Part shown: positions 1-8,066 of the stretch, in pieces
Numbering within the stretch: position 1 is the first letter of the stretch
Layout: each line of letters opens with the position of its first letter
Source of the DNA: Hymenobacter sp. UV11
Lineage (GTDB): Bacteria; Bacteroidota; Bacteroidia; Cytophagales; Hymenobacteraceae
Assembly: GCF_004684095.1 (NCBI RefSeq)
Contig: NZ_SRII01000002.1
Coordinates: 248,692-312,691 of the forward strand
DNA: 64,000 nucleotides
Reading direction: 5' to 3'
Translations under genes and position numbers: made by a program
Notes under the pieces: generated by a model
Databases searched by the model: none
What the model was told of the DNA's origin: nothing
The model's input: only the letters and a program-made list of their open reading frames with translations

Positions 1-1
1 T

Positions 2-175
2 TTCGACTCGGTGGTGGGCATGGTGGGCCTCAGCTACGAGCAGTTTACGCTGGGCTACTCCTACGATGCCGGCACCTCGCAGCTGGCCGGCTACAACGGC
101 GGCAGCCACGAAATCCTGATTGGCTTGCGGCTGAAGAAGAAGAACCAGGAGGTGTGCATCAACAAGTTCTGGTAG
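2..175 (+). CDS. C-terminal part of a PorP/SprF-family type IX secretion membrane protein (cut by window edge)
   Basis: Only the last 57 codons are inside the window, so the start is unknown. The visible tail (SYEQFTLGYSYD, then YNGGSHEILIGLRL) matches the end of PorP/SprF proteins, outer-membrane beta-barrels associated with type IX secretion and gliding. The same tail, with only two base differences, recurs at 4073-4244, so this gene and the fragment at 3957 are paralogues or a recent segmental duplication. Family assignment rests on the C-terminal pattern only. Whether this copy is intact depends on sequence left of the window. Confidence 0.7.
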   Translation, partial: FDSVVGMVGLSYEQFTLGYSYDAGTSQLAGYNGGSHEILIGLRLKKKNQEVCINKFW

Positions 176-549
176 AACGTGCTCTCTGCTGCGCTCCCCG
201 CTGGATACTGGGTAGGCAAAGCGCCTGCGCCAACCTGCCGCAACCAGCCATCATGCGTTGCCCGCGTGCTCTGAAGACCAATGCTGACGTCGTTTTCTGC
301 ACCACAACCGACAGCTACCCCGAAACGCTACCCCCCTGGGCTGGTGGCAAGCTGGTAAGGGGGTAGGGAAGGTTATAGTGTGAAAGCAACGACCGTGAGA
401 ACTGCGCTAAGGCGGTCAGTAAGGTAAATTATCGAAGAAAGAACGAAGCTAATGAGGTAAAGCAAGTAGCTGCCCCTTAGTCAGATAATGCTGAGAGTCG
501 CGGATAGAAAAACCTCGCCCGGCTTCATCTCCGAAATAGTATTGACACA
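176..549. other. Intergenic region without a recognisable gene
   Basis: This stretch holds no convincing gene. The first 70 bases still resemble the DNA downstream of the second PorP-like copy (4245-4315), so the duplication once extended past the stop codon. A copy of the GGGGTAGGG motif lies near 358-367. No RNA gene was seen. Confidence 0.5.
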
Positions 550-603
550 GCAAGGCCGCTTCTTTATCCACGTAGCGCTACGTGGATAAGGAAGCGGCCT
601 TGC
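550..603 (-). terminator. Long hairpin downstream of the T9SS-exported protein gene
   Basis: Two 27-base arms (550-576 and 577-603) pair with one mismatch and no loop to speak of, starting 27 bases after the stop codon at 631 of the minus-strand gene. Position and size fit a strong transcription terminator. The arms lack a long T run, so this is inferred from structure and position. Confidence 0.6.
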
Positions 604-630
604 TCGCTTAACCTAAAAGATTTAAGTAAA

Positions 631-3345
631 TTAGTTGATGTGCAGGCGTTGGCTCAACTTGCCGCAGCGCACTATGTAGAGGCCACTCGGCAAGCCAGTC
701 AGCGGCAACAGGGCTTCTTCCCCGTTGGTAGGGGCGGCCTGGGTGCGCAGCAGGCGGCCCAGGGCATCAATTACCTCCAGTGGAGCCTCGGCGGCCGGGC
801 CGAGCAGCTGTACGTGCACCGCTTGGGTAGCCGGATTGGGATAAACCAGCAGCTGGGCTAGCTTATCTGTTTTAGCCGCCGCGAAGGTGATGGCCCTAAC
901 GGGCGAGTACGTGTTGGTACCGTCCAGGTCCGTCTGGCGCAGGCGATAGTAAAGCAGGGTAGCCCCGGCTGGCAGTTTCGCATCGAGCAGGGCGTACGTG
1001 TTCGAAGCAGTGCTGGTGCCCGCACCGGACACCGTGCCGATTGCCGCAAAAGGCTGCCCGCCTATGCTACGCTCCACCGTGAAGCCGGCATTATTCTTTT
1101 CCGAAGCCGTAGCCCAGGCTATGCGTACCACCGTGGGGCCCGCAATCTGAGCCGTAAAGGCACTCAACCCTACGGGCAAGGGGGTCACTCCGGGTAGTAT
1201 TGCGCCAAAGACCGTTGATTGGGCCGGGCCTTTATAGTTTTCGGCGTTGCTAATCAAGATGGTACCCGGCTGGTTAGGGTCGCCGTCGTCGTATAGGTTG
1301 GTGCTGTTATAATCAAACACATACGCGTAATAAGTCGTTTGCGGGTTCAAGCCCGTAATCGTAGCTGTAGGAGCTCCCCCCGCCGATACGACGTAGTAGA
1401 GGTTACCCTGGCCATCGGAGAGCGTGCTTTGACCAGCGCCCTGGAAAGCCCCGTTACTTGCATTATAGTCTGTACCATCCAGGGGCATCACATCCGGCAC
1501 GGTCAGCGAGGATTTGGTGCTAATGAGCACGAGGTGAAATTCGCCGTATCCGGTAAGTTTCGAGTCGGGTTGGAAATTAATGGAAGCTGACGCGTCTCCC
1601 ACATTGCGCGCGGCTTGAAATGGCGTTTCGCGAGTCGGCTCAACATCGATGGCTGTACCGCGCAGCTGGTTGGCATCCGTCCCCGAAAAACTGCTTGTAA
1701 TGGGTGAGGTAGTGTTGGCCGGCGAAGCTGTGACGTCTGGAGTGAGGTATTGCAGCACGGCCTGCGCGGCTCCTACGCGAGTGGGCGCGTAAACAACATA
1801 AATATCCTGGTCAATGATATTAGTGGTCGGGTCTGGTGTTAGTTGAATGTAGTTGTTAGTGGTGTTCGTCGGGTCAGTGTAGGTAGTCCCATCCGTTGAA
1901 ATCCGAAACTGCGCGTAGCCATTCGGATTACCCTGGGCACCCTGCGATTCGCCCGAAACCGAGATGCGGGTCGGATTGCGTACCAGTTCGGCATGAATGC
2001 GAATCAGCTGCGGAGCCGACCGCACATTGGTGCCAATTACCAGCGGGCTGGGCTTAATGAAAACCGTGCGCGATTCGATGGTGCCAATGCTGTTGGCCGA
2101 AACCGTCGTGCCGATAGAAGTTGCGGGCGAGCTGCTGAAATTAATAGCCGTTCCGCTCTCCTTACCTGCCACCAGCGGCACGTAGCGAATATACACCAGC
2201 ACGTTTTCAACCTTGCCACCCACCGGGTTGATAGTAAGGGAATTGCCCGTAACCGTGCCCGTGCTGCCTGCACCCAGGCCAGTGAAAGCGTTGTCGAGCG
2301 ATACCTGGAAGTTAGCTGGTGCGCGCACCAGAATACCATTTATAAGGAAACTGCCGCTCACAACCAGTGTCTGGCTGGCTGACGCTTTTTCCGGCACTGT
2401 GCTGAATGGCTGCAACGGCTGGCCCCCACTGGGGTAGCCAGGTGTTATCGGGTTGGTAGGGGGGGTACTAACCGTAAACGTCGACGAGCTGTTGGGGTCC
2501 GTGAAAGAGTTGTTGCCCGTCACCTGCACCACGTTGCTCGGGGCTGCCACTGCCGCGCCACTCGTGGCGGTAATGGTGCCAGTGAAGTTGCTGTTGCTCG
2601 CCACCGGGCCCACAATGCGGACCTGAATAGTCGTTGCGATTACTTCACCGTTCACCGGAGTAAGCGTTATAGAATTTTGAAACACACTGCCAGCAATTGC
2701 TGGGTTGCGCACTTGAATACCTCCCGTAGTGGTAGGGGAGGTGAGGGCGGTAGCAAGCGTGATATCGGTACTGCCTAGGTTCTTGCCTCCTACCGTGAAC
2801 GTCAACACCTGGCCCGAGCCACTGCCCGAAACCTGCCCAAAAGCAAGCAGCGTAGGGTCTACAAATATATAAGGGCCACTCGGAGATGTGCCACTTACCG
2901 CCACCGACTGACTCACAGTAGTAGCTCCTGAAGGCGTCGTAGCAACAATATTGTCGGCATACGTGCCAGTTCCGTCTTGGTGCGCGCTGGAAACGACCGG
3001 TGCAAAACGGGTATCGATAGTCGTTGCGCTCAAGGTGCCATCAAGAGGGGTTAATGTAATGGCAGCGGTCGAGAAAGGGTTGCTACCCACTCGAATCTGG
3101 AAGCCATCTGGAGCAGTGACGGTAACGTCGTTGGTCAGGCTGGCGCCGCTTATCAAAAACGACTTAAGCGCAGATGTGCGGTTAACCGGTATAGTGCCGA
3201 AATCCTGCAAGGGCAGGGTATTACTCGGCGCGGCTCCTACTGTAAGTGTTTGCGCCTGCATGGCAAGCGGAGCCGATAAACACAGAAGCAAAACGTAGAT
3301 GCGCTGCAGATGGCGAATAAGCATCTTGGAATAATCGTGTTTCAT
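631..3345 (-). CDS. Large exported beta-rich protein with type IX secretion sorting domain
   Basis: The 904-residue product begins with a signal peptide (hydrophobic IYVLLLCLSAPLA, cleavage near MQAQ). Residues about 30-560 are built from several copies of an immunoglobulin-like module with a recurring VTAPDGFQIR...ITLTP pattern of about 100 residues. A fibronectin-like segment (STKSSLTV to TITGLNPQTTYYAYV) follows, and residues about 830-904 form a type A sorting domain (LLVYPNPATQAVHV, ending LYIVRCGKLSQRLHIN). It should be exported by Sec, moved across the outer membrane by the type IX system and released or anchored at the surface. No catalytic domain was recognised; adhesion is a guess. 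It stands alone and ends in the hairpin at 550-603. The start is the first ATG before the signal peptide. Confidence 0.85.
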   Translation of the reverse strand: MKHDYSKMLIRHLQRIYVLLLCLSAPLAMQAQTLTVGAAPSNTLPLQDFGTIPVNRTSALKSFLISGASLTNDVTVTAPDGFQIRVGSNPFSTAAITLTPLDGTLSATTIDTRFAPVVSSAHQDGTGTYADNIVATTPSGATTVSQSVAVSGTSPSGPYIFVDPTLLAFGQVSGSGSGQVLTFTVGGKNLGSTDITLATALTSPTTTGGIQVRNPAIAGSVFQNSITLTPVNGEVIATTIQVRIVGPVASNSNFTGTITATSGAAVAAPSNVVQVTGNNSFTDPNSSSTFTVSTPPTNPITPGYPSGGQPLQPFSTVPEKASASQTLVVSGSFLINGILVRAPANFQVSLDNAFTGLGAGSTGTVTGNSLTINPVGGKVENVLVYIRYVPLVAGKESGTAINFSSSPATSIGTTVSANSIGTIESRTVFIKPSPLVIGTNVRSAPQLIRIHAELVRNPTRISVSGESQGAQGNPNGYAQFRISTDGTTYTDPTNTTNNYIQLTPDPTTNIIDQDIYVVYAPTRVGAAQAVLQYLTPDVTASPANTTSPITSSFSGTDANQLRGTAIDVEPTRETPFQAARNVGDASASINFQPDSKLTGYGEFHLVLISTKSSLTVPDVMPLDGTDYNASNGAFQGAGQSTLSDGQGNLYYVVSAGGAPTATITGLNPQTTYYAYVFDYNSTNLYDDGDPNQPGTILISNAENYKGPAQSTVFGAILPGVTPLPVGLSAFTAQIAGPTVVRIAWATASEKNNAGFTVERSIGGQPFAAIGTVSGAGTSTASNTYALLDAKLPAGATLLYYRLRQTDLDGTNTYSPVRAITFAAAKTDKLAQLLVYPNPATQAVHVQLLGPAAEAPLEVIDALGRLLRTQAAPTNGEEALLPLTGLPSGLYIVRCGKLSQRLHIN

Positions 3346-3389
3346 GTAGAGATTTTTAATTTTAACAAATAGGAGGACTCAGCTACCCA

Positions 3390-3397
3390 TAAAGGTA
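3390..3397 (-). promoter_or_regulatory. Possible Bacteroidota -7 box (TACCTTTA)
   Basis: On the minus strand the bases read TACCTTTA, one mismatch from TAnnTTTG, 45 bases upstream of the start codon at 3345, in an AT-rich leader. No clear -33 TTTG was found at 19-21 bases. Weak prediction. Confidence 0.3.
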
Positions 3398-3759
3398 AGG
3401 AGAGTTTGTCAAAATTTGATTTAAAAAGTTTTATAACGCTTTAAACGCCAAAAAATAAGAAAATAATAATATTATTTAAAGAATTTAATTTAATTTTCCA
3501 AGCATTAATTTTATAATTTATAAAGTCTGTTTTGTGTCAATCTATTAGTGGTATAATTATAAATAATACAAAATTTTGCATCATCTTTTATCCAAGGCAA
3601 ATGGTCTGAGCGGCTATTGGGCCAACTAGCTTTACTTACCGAACTAACCAGCTATTCGCGCTGCGCGCCCTACCCCCGCCTTTTAGCCGAATTTGCTACT
3701 ATTTCCTGTCGGCGCATTATGACTTGAGCAGGTACCTTGTTTCGGGGGACTTAGAGCGA
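3398..3759. other. AT-rich intergenic region
   Basis: Positions 3400-3590 are strikingly AT-rich in a GC-rich chromosome and contain no open frame of note; they probably form the upstream promoter region of the minus-strand gene at 631-3345. From about 3600 the composition returns to normal. No gene was recognised. Confidence 0.5.
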
Positions 3760-3801
3760 TTCCCAAGTCCGCACCAACCAATCTGGACACCGACTTGGGA
3801 A
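3760..3801. repeat. Short dispersed inverted repeat, copy 1
   Basis: TTCCCAAGTC at 3760-3769 pairs with GACTTGGGAA at 3792-3801. The interior (GCACCAACCAATCT) is nearly the same as at 25870-25911, where the element sits downstream of another T9SS-exported protein gene. Two copies of a 42-base hairpin at unrelated places mark a dispersed repeat. Confidence 0.6.
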
Positions 3802-3830
3802 CTGCTTCATGGCCTTGCCATTGGGCTACT

Positions 3831-3955
3831 AGAGCGGTTTTCAAATCAGTGTACACTTTTTGCCCGTCTGGCTCTCCCTCTCCTTTTCGGAGAGGGGGCC
3901 GGGGGGTGAGGCGAACGCGAGAACGAGCTATGTACACTGACTTGGAAACCGCTCT
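3831..3955. repeat. Composite inverted repeat next to the truncated PorP fragment
   Basis: Outer arms AGAGCGGTTTTCAAATCAGT... (3831-3855) and its near reverse complement (3931-3955) enclose a palindromic core, CTCCCTCTCCTTTTCGGAGAGGG followed by a G-rich GCCGGGGGGTGAGGCG. The core is the same element that appears twice, inverted, at 13828-13986. The right outer arm ends two bases before the first ATG of the PorP fragment, so the element probably marks the breakpoint that truncated it. Confidence 0.7.
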
Positions 3956-3956
3956 A

Positions 3957-4244
3957 ATGGTGGTGCCGTCGGCGCTGGTTAAGGTGGTGAACCCCGCCCC
4001 GCTCTCGGTGGACCTCAACGCTAAGCTCAAGTACAAGGACCTGCTGTGGTTCGGCGCGTCGTGGCGCGCCTTCGACTCGGTGGTGGGCATGGTGGGCCTC
4101 AGCTACGAGCAGTTTACGCTGGGCTACTCCTACGATGCCGGCACCTCGCAGCTGGCCGGCTACAACGGCGGCAGCCACGAAATCCTGATTGGCTTGCGGC
4201 TGAAGAAGAAAAACCAGGAGGTGTGCATCAATAAGTTCTGGTAG
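3957..4244 (+). pseudogene. Truncated PorP/SprF-family C-terminal fragment
   Basis: The readable product has 95 residues and corresponds to roughly the last third of a PorP/SprF protein (about 300 residues). It begins mid-domain with ALVKVVNPAPLSVDLNAKL and ends exactly like the gene at the left edge of the window; the 172-base overlap differs at two positions. There is no signal peptide and no N-terminal barrel half. The frame stays open back through the repeat at 3831-3955, but that part encodes nothing recognisable. It is most likely a non-functional remnant of a duplication that spans the T9SS-exported gene. Confidence 0.75.
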
Positions 4245-4451
4245 GGCCTACCCCCAAAGCGCTTCCCACTGGGAGTTGGGGGTAGGTAAAACGCCCGTGC
4301 CAGCCTATTTTTTTGTTTGGACGCTGGGTGCGACCTCAAGTACTTTTCGCTGCAATACTACCTGGCTAAACTACGGCAGCAGCCAGCCCAAAACGCCTCC
4401 ACGTCATCAACCGAGTCGGAGGGTTTTCTCTATATTTTTTAGCACCATCTA

Positions 4452-5129
4452 ATGCAGCCCGCCACTTTCATTACGCCCCGTACGGCCCGCTTTTTCAGTC
4501 TGGGCGAGCCTGGGCCGGCTATCCAGCACGTCTGGATATGCCTGCACGACCACGACCAGCCCGTGGCGGAGCTGGCCGCGCAGCTCGTCAACCTCGATAC
4601 CCCGGAGCGGCTGCTCATCCTGCCCGAAGCGCTTTCCCGCTACACCCTTCCCGATGGGTCCGACGAGCTAGCCTCCGACCGTGCCATGTGGTTTGCGCCC
4701 AATTCGATAGCGCCCGACCTGGCCGATGCCGCCGGCTACCTCGAAGGCTTGACCGCCCGCACCCTGGCCGCCTGCCCGGCTGGCACGCCCGTTACCGTGC
4801 TCGGCTATGGGCACGGCGCGGTGGTGGCCTGCCACTGGTTGGCCACCACCGCCGTTGCTTACAAGCGGCTGGTGCTCTACGCGGCCGTATTCCCGCCCCT
4901 ACCCGGCCGGCGAACGTTGCTGGCGGGCTTGCCGCTGCGTCCGGTGCAGGTTGTTGCCACTACCGCCGACACCTTCACGCCCGAAGCCGATGGCCCCGCC
5001 CTGCTCCAGGACCTGCGCGCCGCCGGGCACGCTGCCCGCCTGAGCTACACCGAACCCGGCCCGCTCACGCTGGCCGCTCTGGGCGCCGGCCGAGAGGAAG
5101 GCGGCCTACTCACCCCAGCCACAGCCTAA
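4452..5129 (+). CDS. Alpha/beta-hydrolase (carboxylesterase-like) with lost nucleophile
   Basis: The 225-residue protein resembles small phospholipase/carboxylesterase-type alpha/beta hydrolases: a strand and HDHDQP turn near residues 25-35, and a nucleophile elbow after the strand VTVLG. In active relatives the elbow reads G-x-S-x-G; here residues 118-122 read G-Y-G-H-G, so glycine sits where the serine should be. An obvious catalytic histidine near the C terminus is also absent. No signal peptide is seen, so it is cytosolic. The gene stands alone between convergent neighbours. It may be a non-catalytic binding protein or a decayed enzyme; the otherwise clean frame argues for a maintained protein. 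Confidence 0.6.
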   Translation: MQPATFITPRTARFFSLGEPGPAIQHVWICLHDHDQPVAELAAQLVNLDTPERLLILPEALSRYTLPDGSDELASDRAMWFAPNSIAPDLADAAGYLEGLTARTLAACPAGTPVTVLGYGHGAVVACHWLATTAVAYKRLVLYAAVFPPLPGRRTLLAGLPLRPVQVVATTADTFTPEADGPALLQDLRAAGHAARLSYTEPGPLTLAALGAGREEGGLLTPATA

Positions 5130-5184
5130 ACCGGTGTTGTGGTGAGCCGGGCTTGCCTTGACTCCTGATGCCTTTCATCACTCT

Positions 5185-6552
5185 TTACTCCCTCATAAAC
5201 TCCGTCACTGCCTCGCCCAAATCATGCACTGCTACCCCTGGTAGGGCGGCCTCAATGATGCTGGCCCCAGCCGCTGAGCGGTATCCGCTGGCGCAGTGCA
5301 CCAGCACGGGCTTATCGGTCGGGATTTCGCCCACGCGCTCGCGCAGCTCGGGCAGCGGGATGAGCAAGGCGTTGTTGAATAAGGATTCAACTGCTTCGGT
5401 ACGGTTGCGTACGTCCACGATGGTGAACTGCTCGGGGTGAGCGCGCATGGCTTCCGCGTCTACCTCGGGGCTGGTGGCGGGCAGGAGGGTAGGGGCCAGC
5501 AGGGCACTTTTGATGATGGCCTCATAGCCGATTTTGGCGGCCTTGCGAATCACGGCGTCGAGCTGAATTCGGGTGTCGGCCAGCAGGTAGAACGGCTCGG
5601 TGGGGCCAACTACCGAACCCAGCCAGGTTTCAAACTTGGCGCCGTCCTGCAGGTTGAGGGCGCCTGGCAGGTGACCGGCGCGGAACTGCGCGGCCGGCCT
5701 GGTGTCGATGAGCAGTACGCCCGGCTCCGGCGCGTCCTGGTTGCCCAGGCGCGGCACGGTCCGCACGCTGTCTTCGAAGTTGGATGCGCCCTGCTTGTTG
5801 AGCTGCACATCGTGCTTAAAATACTTAGGCACAAACGGCTGGTCTTTGAGCAGCACTTCGATAAACTCGGCCTCCGACATGGGCTGGAGCGCGTAGTTGG
5901 TGGCCAGCTCCTTGGCAATGGTGCTGTCGAGGTCAGTACTGGTAGTTTTGCCGCACAGCGAGCCGGGGCCGTGGGCCGGGTACACGCGCGTGGCGGGGGG
6001 TAGGGCCATCAGCTTTTGGCGCAGGCTGGCGTAGAGCTGGGCGGCCAGGGCCTCGCGGGTGTGGCCGCCGTCGGTGGTGTCCTCGCGCAGGTCGGGCCGG
6101 CCCACATCGCCCACGAAGAGCGTGTCGCCCGTGAACACGGCGCGGGTTTGGGCCAGCTCATCCAGGAGCAGCACGCTGATGCTATCGGGCGAGTGGCCGG
6201 GGGTGTTGAGGGCGTGCAACTCCACGGTGCCCAGCTTGAGGCGGTCGCCGTCGTCGAAATTTTTGTGGGGGTAGCGCGCGTCAGTGAGCTTGCTGCAGTA
6301 GATGGTGGCGTCGGTTTCGCGGGCTATTTCGAGGTGGCTGCTCACGAAGTCGGCGTGGGGGTGCGTCTCAATCACGGCCACAATCTCGGCGTCGTGCTCG
6401 TCGGCAAAATCGTAGTAGGGCTGCGGGTCGCGGCCGGGGTCAATCACGGCCATCTGGCGGCCGGCGCGCACGGCGTACGAGGCGTGCGCGAGGCCCTTAT
6501 CATAAAACTGCTGAATCTGCACCGCGGGGGTGCTACTACTGGGGAGCGGCAT
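5185..6552 (-). CDS. MBL-fold hydrolase with two rhodanese domains (persulfide dioxygenase-like)
   Basis: This 455-residue protein has an ETHE1/glyoxalase-II-type metallo-beta-lactamase domain at residues about 10-240, with THPHADFVSSH as the metal motif, GHSPDS, FTGDTLFVGDVGRPDL and VYPAHGPGSLCG. Two rhodanese domains follow. The first (about 265-360) has no cysteine in its active loop, and the second (about 365-455) carries C420 in the loop CASGYRS. Known relatives oxidise glutathione persulfide or shuttle sulfane sulfur, so a role in sulfide detoxification is likely. It is cytosolic. The start is chosen at the ATG preceding PLPSSSTPAVQIQQFYDKG. A TATATTTG box lies 64 bases upstream. Confidence 0.88.
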   Translation of the reverse strand: MPLPSSSTPAVQIQQFYDKGLAHASYAVRAGRQMAVIDPGRDPQPYYDFADEHDAEIVAVIETHPHADFVSSHLEIARETDATIYCSKLTDARYPHKNFDDGDRLKLGTVELHALNTPGHSPDSISVLLLDELAQTRAVFTGDTLFVGDVGRPDLREDTTDGGHTREALAAQLYASLRQKLMALPPATRVYPAHGPGSLCGKTTSTDLDSTIAKELATNYALQPMSEAEFIEVLLKDQPFVPKYFKHDVQLNKQGASNFEDSVRTVPRLGNQDAPEPGVLLIDTRPAAQFRAGHLPGALNLQDGAKFETWLGSVVGPTEPFYLLADTRIQLDAVIRKAAKIGYEAIIKSALLAPTLLPATSPEVDAEAMRAHPEQFTIVDVRNRTEAVESLFNNALLIPLPELRERVGEIPTDKPVLVHCASGYRSAAGASIIEAALPGVAVHDLGEAVTEFMRE

Positions 6553-6615
6553 GGAGGAGTTGGCGGCGCGAGGCTAAATGCCTGATTATCGGGCTGCCGG
6601 GGTAGGTGATAAGGT

Positions 6616-6623
6616 CAAATATA
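6616..6623 (-). promoter_or_regulatory. -7 promoter box TATATTTG for the MBL/rhodanese gene
   Basis: The minus strand reads TATATTTG, a full match to the Bacteroidota TAnnTTTG box, 64 bases upstream of the start at 6552. The -33 element is not obvious. Confidence 0.5.
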
Positions 6624-6680
6624 ACGAGCCGGCGCAACATAGCCCGGCCCGGCGCCCCGCGCCCCGGCGCGCCGGGCACC

Positions 6681-6706
6681 AAAAAACCCCGGCCGTGGGG
6701 CCGGGG
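6681..6706 (-). terminator. Intrinsic terminator of the Spy-like gene
   Basis: CCCCGGCC and GGCCGGGG pair around GTG; on the minus strand the hairpin is followed by a run of six T. It lies about 30 bases after the stop codon at 6735. Confidence 0.85.
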
Positions 6707-6734
6707 TTCGGGAGGGGGGTAGGGACCCTGCGGG

Positions 6735-7172
6735 CTAGCTTTTGGCCTGCCGCTTGCCGCCGTGCTCGCCCTTGTGCTGGTGCTCCTGGTGCAGGGCTTG
6801 CAGCTTGCCGTACTGGTCGGCGCTGAGCACGCCTTGCAGCTGGGCCTGGTACTTGGCACGGCCGTCCTGCATGGCCTGGTGGCGGGCTTGGCGCTGCTCC
6901 TTGGCGGGGTATTGCGCCTTCAGGGCCTGGCCTTCCTGGGCCTGGGCCAGCAAAATTTGGTGCACTTTGGGCTGTTGGGTGGCCGTGAGGCTCAGCTTTT
7001 TGGTGAGCATGGTAGTGCCGTGGTCGGCGCGCTGCTCGGGGGTTTTATGCTGGTGGGCATGTTTGCCGTGGTGTGCCTGAACCGTTTGGGCAGGGGTAGG
7101 GGTAGGGGCAATTTGGGCAAAGCTGGCGGTGGCAAAGGCCATGGCGGCCAGCAGAAACAGGGGCTTTTTCAT
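6735..7172 (-). CDS. Spy/LTXXQ-like exported histidine- and glutamine-rich protein
   Basis: The 145-residue protein has a signal peptide (MKKPLFLLAAMAFATASFAQ) and a mature part that is helical and rich in His, Gln and Lys. The segment LSLTATQQPKVHQILLAQ resembles the LTxxQ motif of the Spy/CpxP family and of DUF4890-type proteins in Bacteroidota, which act in the periplasm as chaperones or metal-responsive factors. Histidine clusters (HHGKHAHQHK near residue 34, HQEHQHKGEHGG near the end) suggest metal binding, which is inference. The same fold recurs in the next minus-strand gene, at 7430-7819, so the two probably arose by duplication. Confidence 0.65.
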   Translation of the reverse strand: MKKPLFLLAAMAFATASFAQIAPTPTPAQTVQAHHGKHAHQHKTPEQRADHGTTMLTKKLSLTATQQPKVHQILLAQAQEGQALKAQYPAKEQRQARHQAMQDGRAKYQAQLQGVLSADQYGKLQALHQEHQHKGEHGGKRQAKS

Positions 7173-7289
7173 AATAGCAAGGAGTGATTTTTAAGCAGAA
7201 AAAAGGAGAGAAAAGCAGGAGGCGCGGCCGCGTTGGCTCCGGTGTGCCAGGTGAAATACAAGGAGCACGCCAAAGCCCGCGCCGAACAT

Positions 7290-7326
7290 AAAAAAGCCCT
7301 CTTCCATCGCCGGAGAGGGCTTTTTT
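7290..7326. terminator. Bidirectional hairpin terminator
   Basis: A6-GCCCTC and GAGGGC-T6 pair around a short loop. The flanking A and T runs make it work in either direction. It separates the two Spy-like genes. Confidence 0.8.
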
Positions 7327-7333
7327 ACCGATG

Positions 7334-7430
7334 AAGTGGTGAGATGGTGAGTGGTGAGTAAAAAGAACGTCATGATGAGCTTGTCGAAGCATGACGTTCT
7401 TTTTACTCACCACTCACCATCTCACCACTT
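7334..7430. repeat. Perfect 40-base inverted repeat at the 3' end of the second Spy-like gene
   Basis: The arms 7334-7373 and 7391-7430 are exact reverse complements and the loop (GATGAGCTTGTCGAAGC) contains TGTCGAAGC, the core of the dispersed element seen at 15312-15395. The right arm reaches the first base of the stop codon at 7430-7432. It can act as a terminator on both strands. Confidence 0.75.
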
Positions 7431-7819
7431 TAATCAGTGTGCGCCGTGGTGTGCAGCTGCCCGATGCGGGCGGCCTTGAACTGCTGGTAGCGCACGTACT
7501 GCGCGGGGGTGAGCACCCCGCGAATGAGCTCGTCCGATTTGGCGCGGTCGAAGGCCATGGCGGTTTGCAGGGCGGCGGGGTCGTCGTGGTGGGCGGCGCG
7601 GTCGGCGTCCATGTGCTGGCGGGTCATTAGCAGCACTTGGCGCAGGCGGGCGTGCTGGTCGGGCGAGAGGCCTAGCTCCTGGGCCATGCGTTGGGCCTGG
7701 ATGGTGGCCTGCTGCAAGGTGTTGCGGTCGGCAGCGGAGGTAGCTGTCCCGCCCGATTGGGCATGGGCCCCGGCAGCGGCCAGGCTCAGCGCTAATAGGA
7801 GGAGGAAGGATTTTTTCAT
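7430..7819 (-). CDS. Spy-like exported helical protein
   Basis: The 129-residue protein starts with a signal peptide (MKKSFLLLLALSLAAAGAHAQ) and continues as an amphipathic helical protein. LGLSPDQHARLRQVLL and VLTPAQYVRYQQF give two LTxxQ-like motifs, as in periplasmic Spy/CpxP-like proteins. It shares size and pattern with the gene at 6735-7172 but little direct identity. The role is inferred as an envelope chaperone or metal-stress protein. The start is supported by the signal peptide beginning at this ATG. Confidence 0.6.
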   Translation of the reverse strand: MKKSFLLLLALSLAAAGAHAQSGGTATSAADRNTLQQATIQAQRMAQELGLSPDQHARLRQVLLMTRQHMDADRAAHHDDPAALQTAMAFDRAKSDELIRGVLTPAQYVRYQQFKAARIGQLHTTAHTD

Positions 7820-8066
7820 AAAAAATCAACTGATAATGAATAAACTAAAAAATGTAGCCTCAGCCGCCTTGCGGCCCAGCCGAGGGGGTAGGGCGGGCCC
7901 CGCGTGGGCACTGGCGCGGCTGTGCGCAAAGCCCTTGCCAAATCCGAAAGTGCGTCAGTTGCGAAGTTTCGCGTATTTTCGGCCCGGCTGGTTATTCCCC
8001 AGTCTTATCGCAACGCGAAAAAACGGTTACTATTTTCCCCCCACTGGTTCTTTTACCCCTTTTTGC

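Noticed and set aside
154..366. 70-codon plus-strand frame after the first PorP tail
   Set aside because: Begins inside the PorP coding end in another frame and has no protein-like composition or homology pattern.
3400..3590. AT-rich tract considered as a sign of horizontal transfer
   Set aside because: Only non-coding DNA is affected; AT-rich upstream regions are normal promoters in this phylum.
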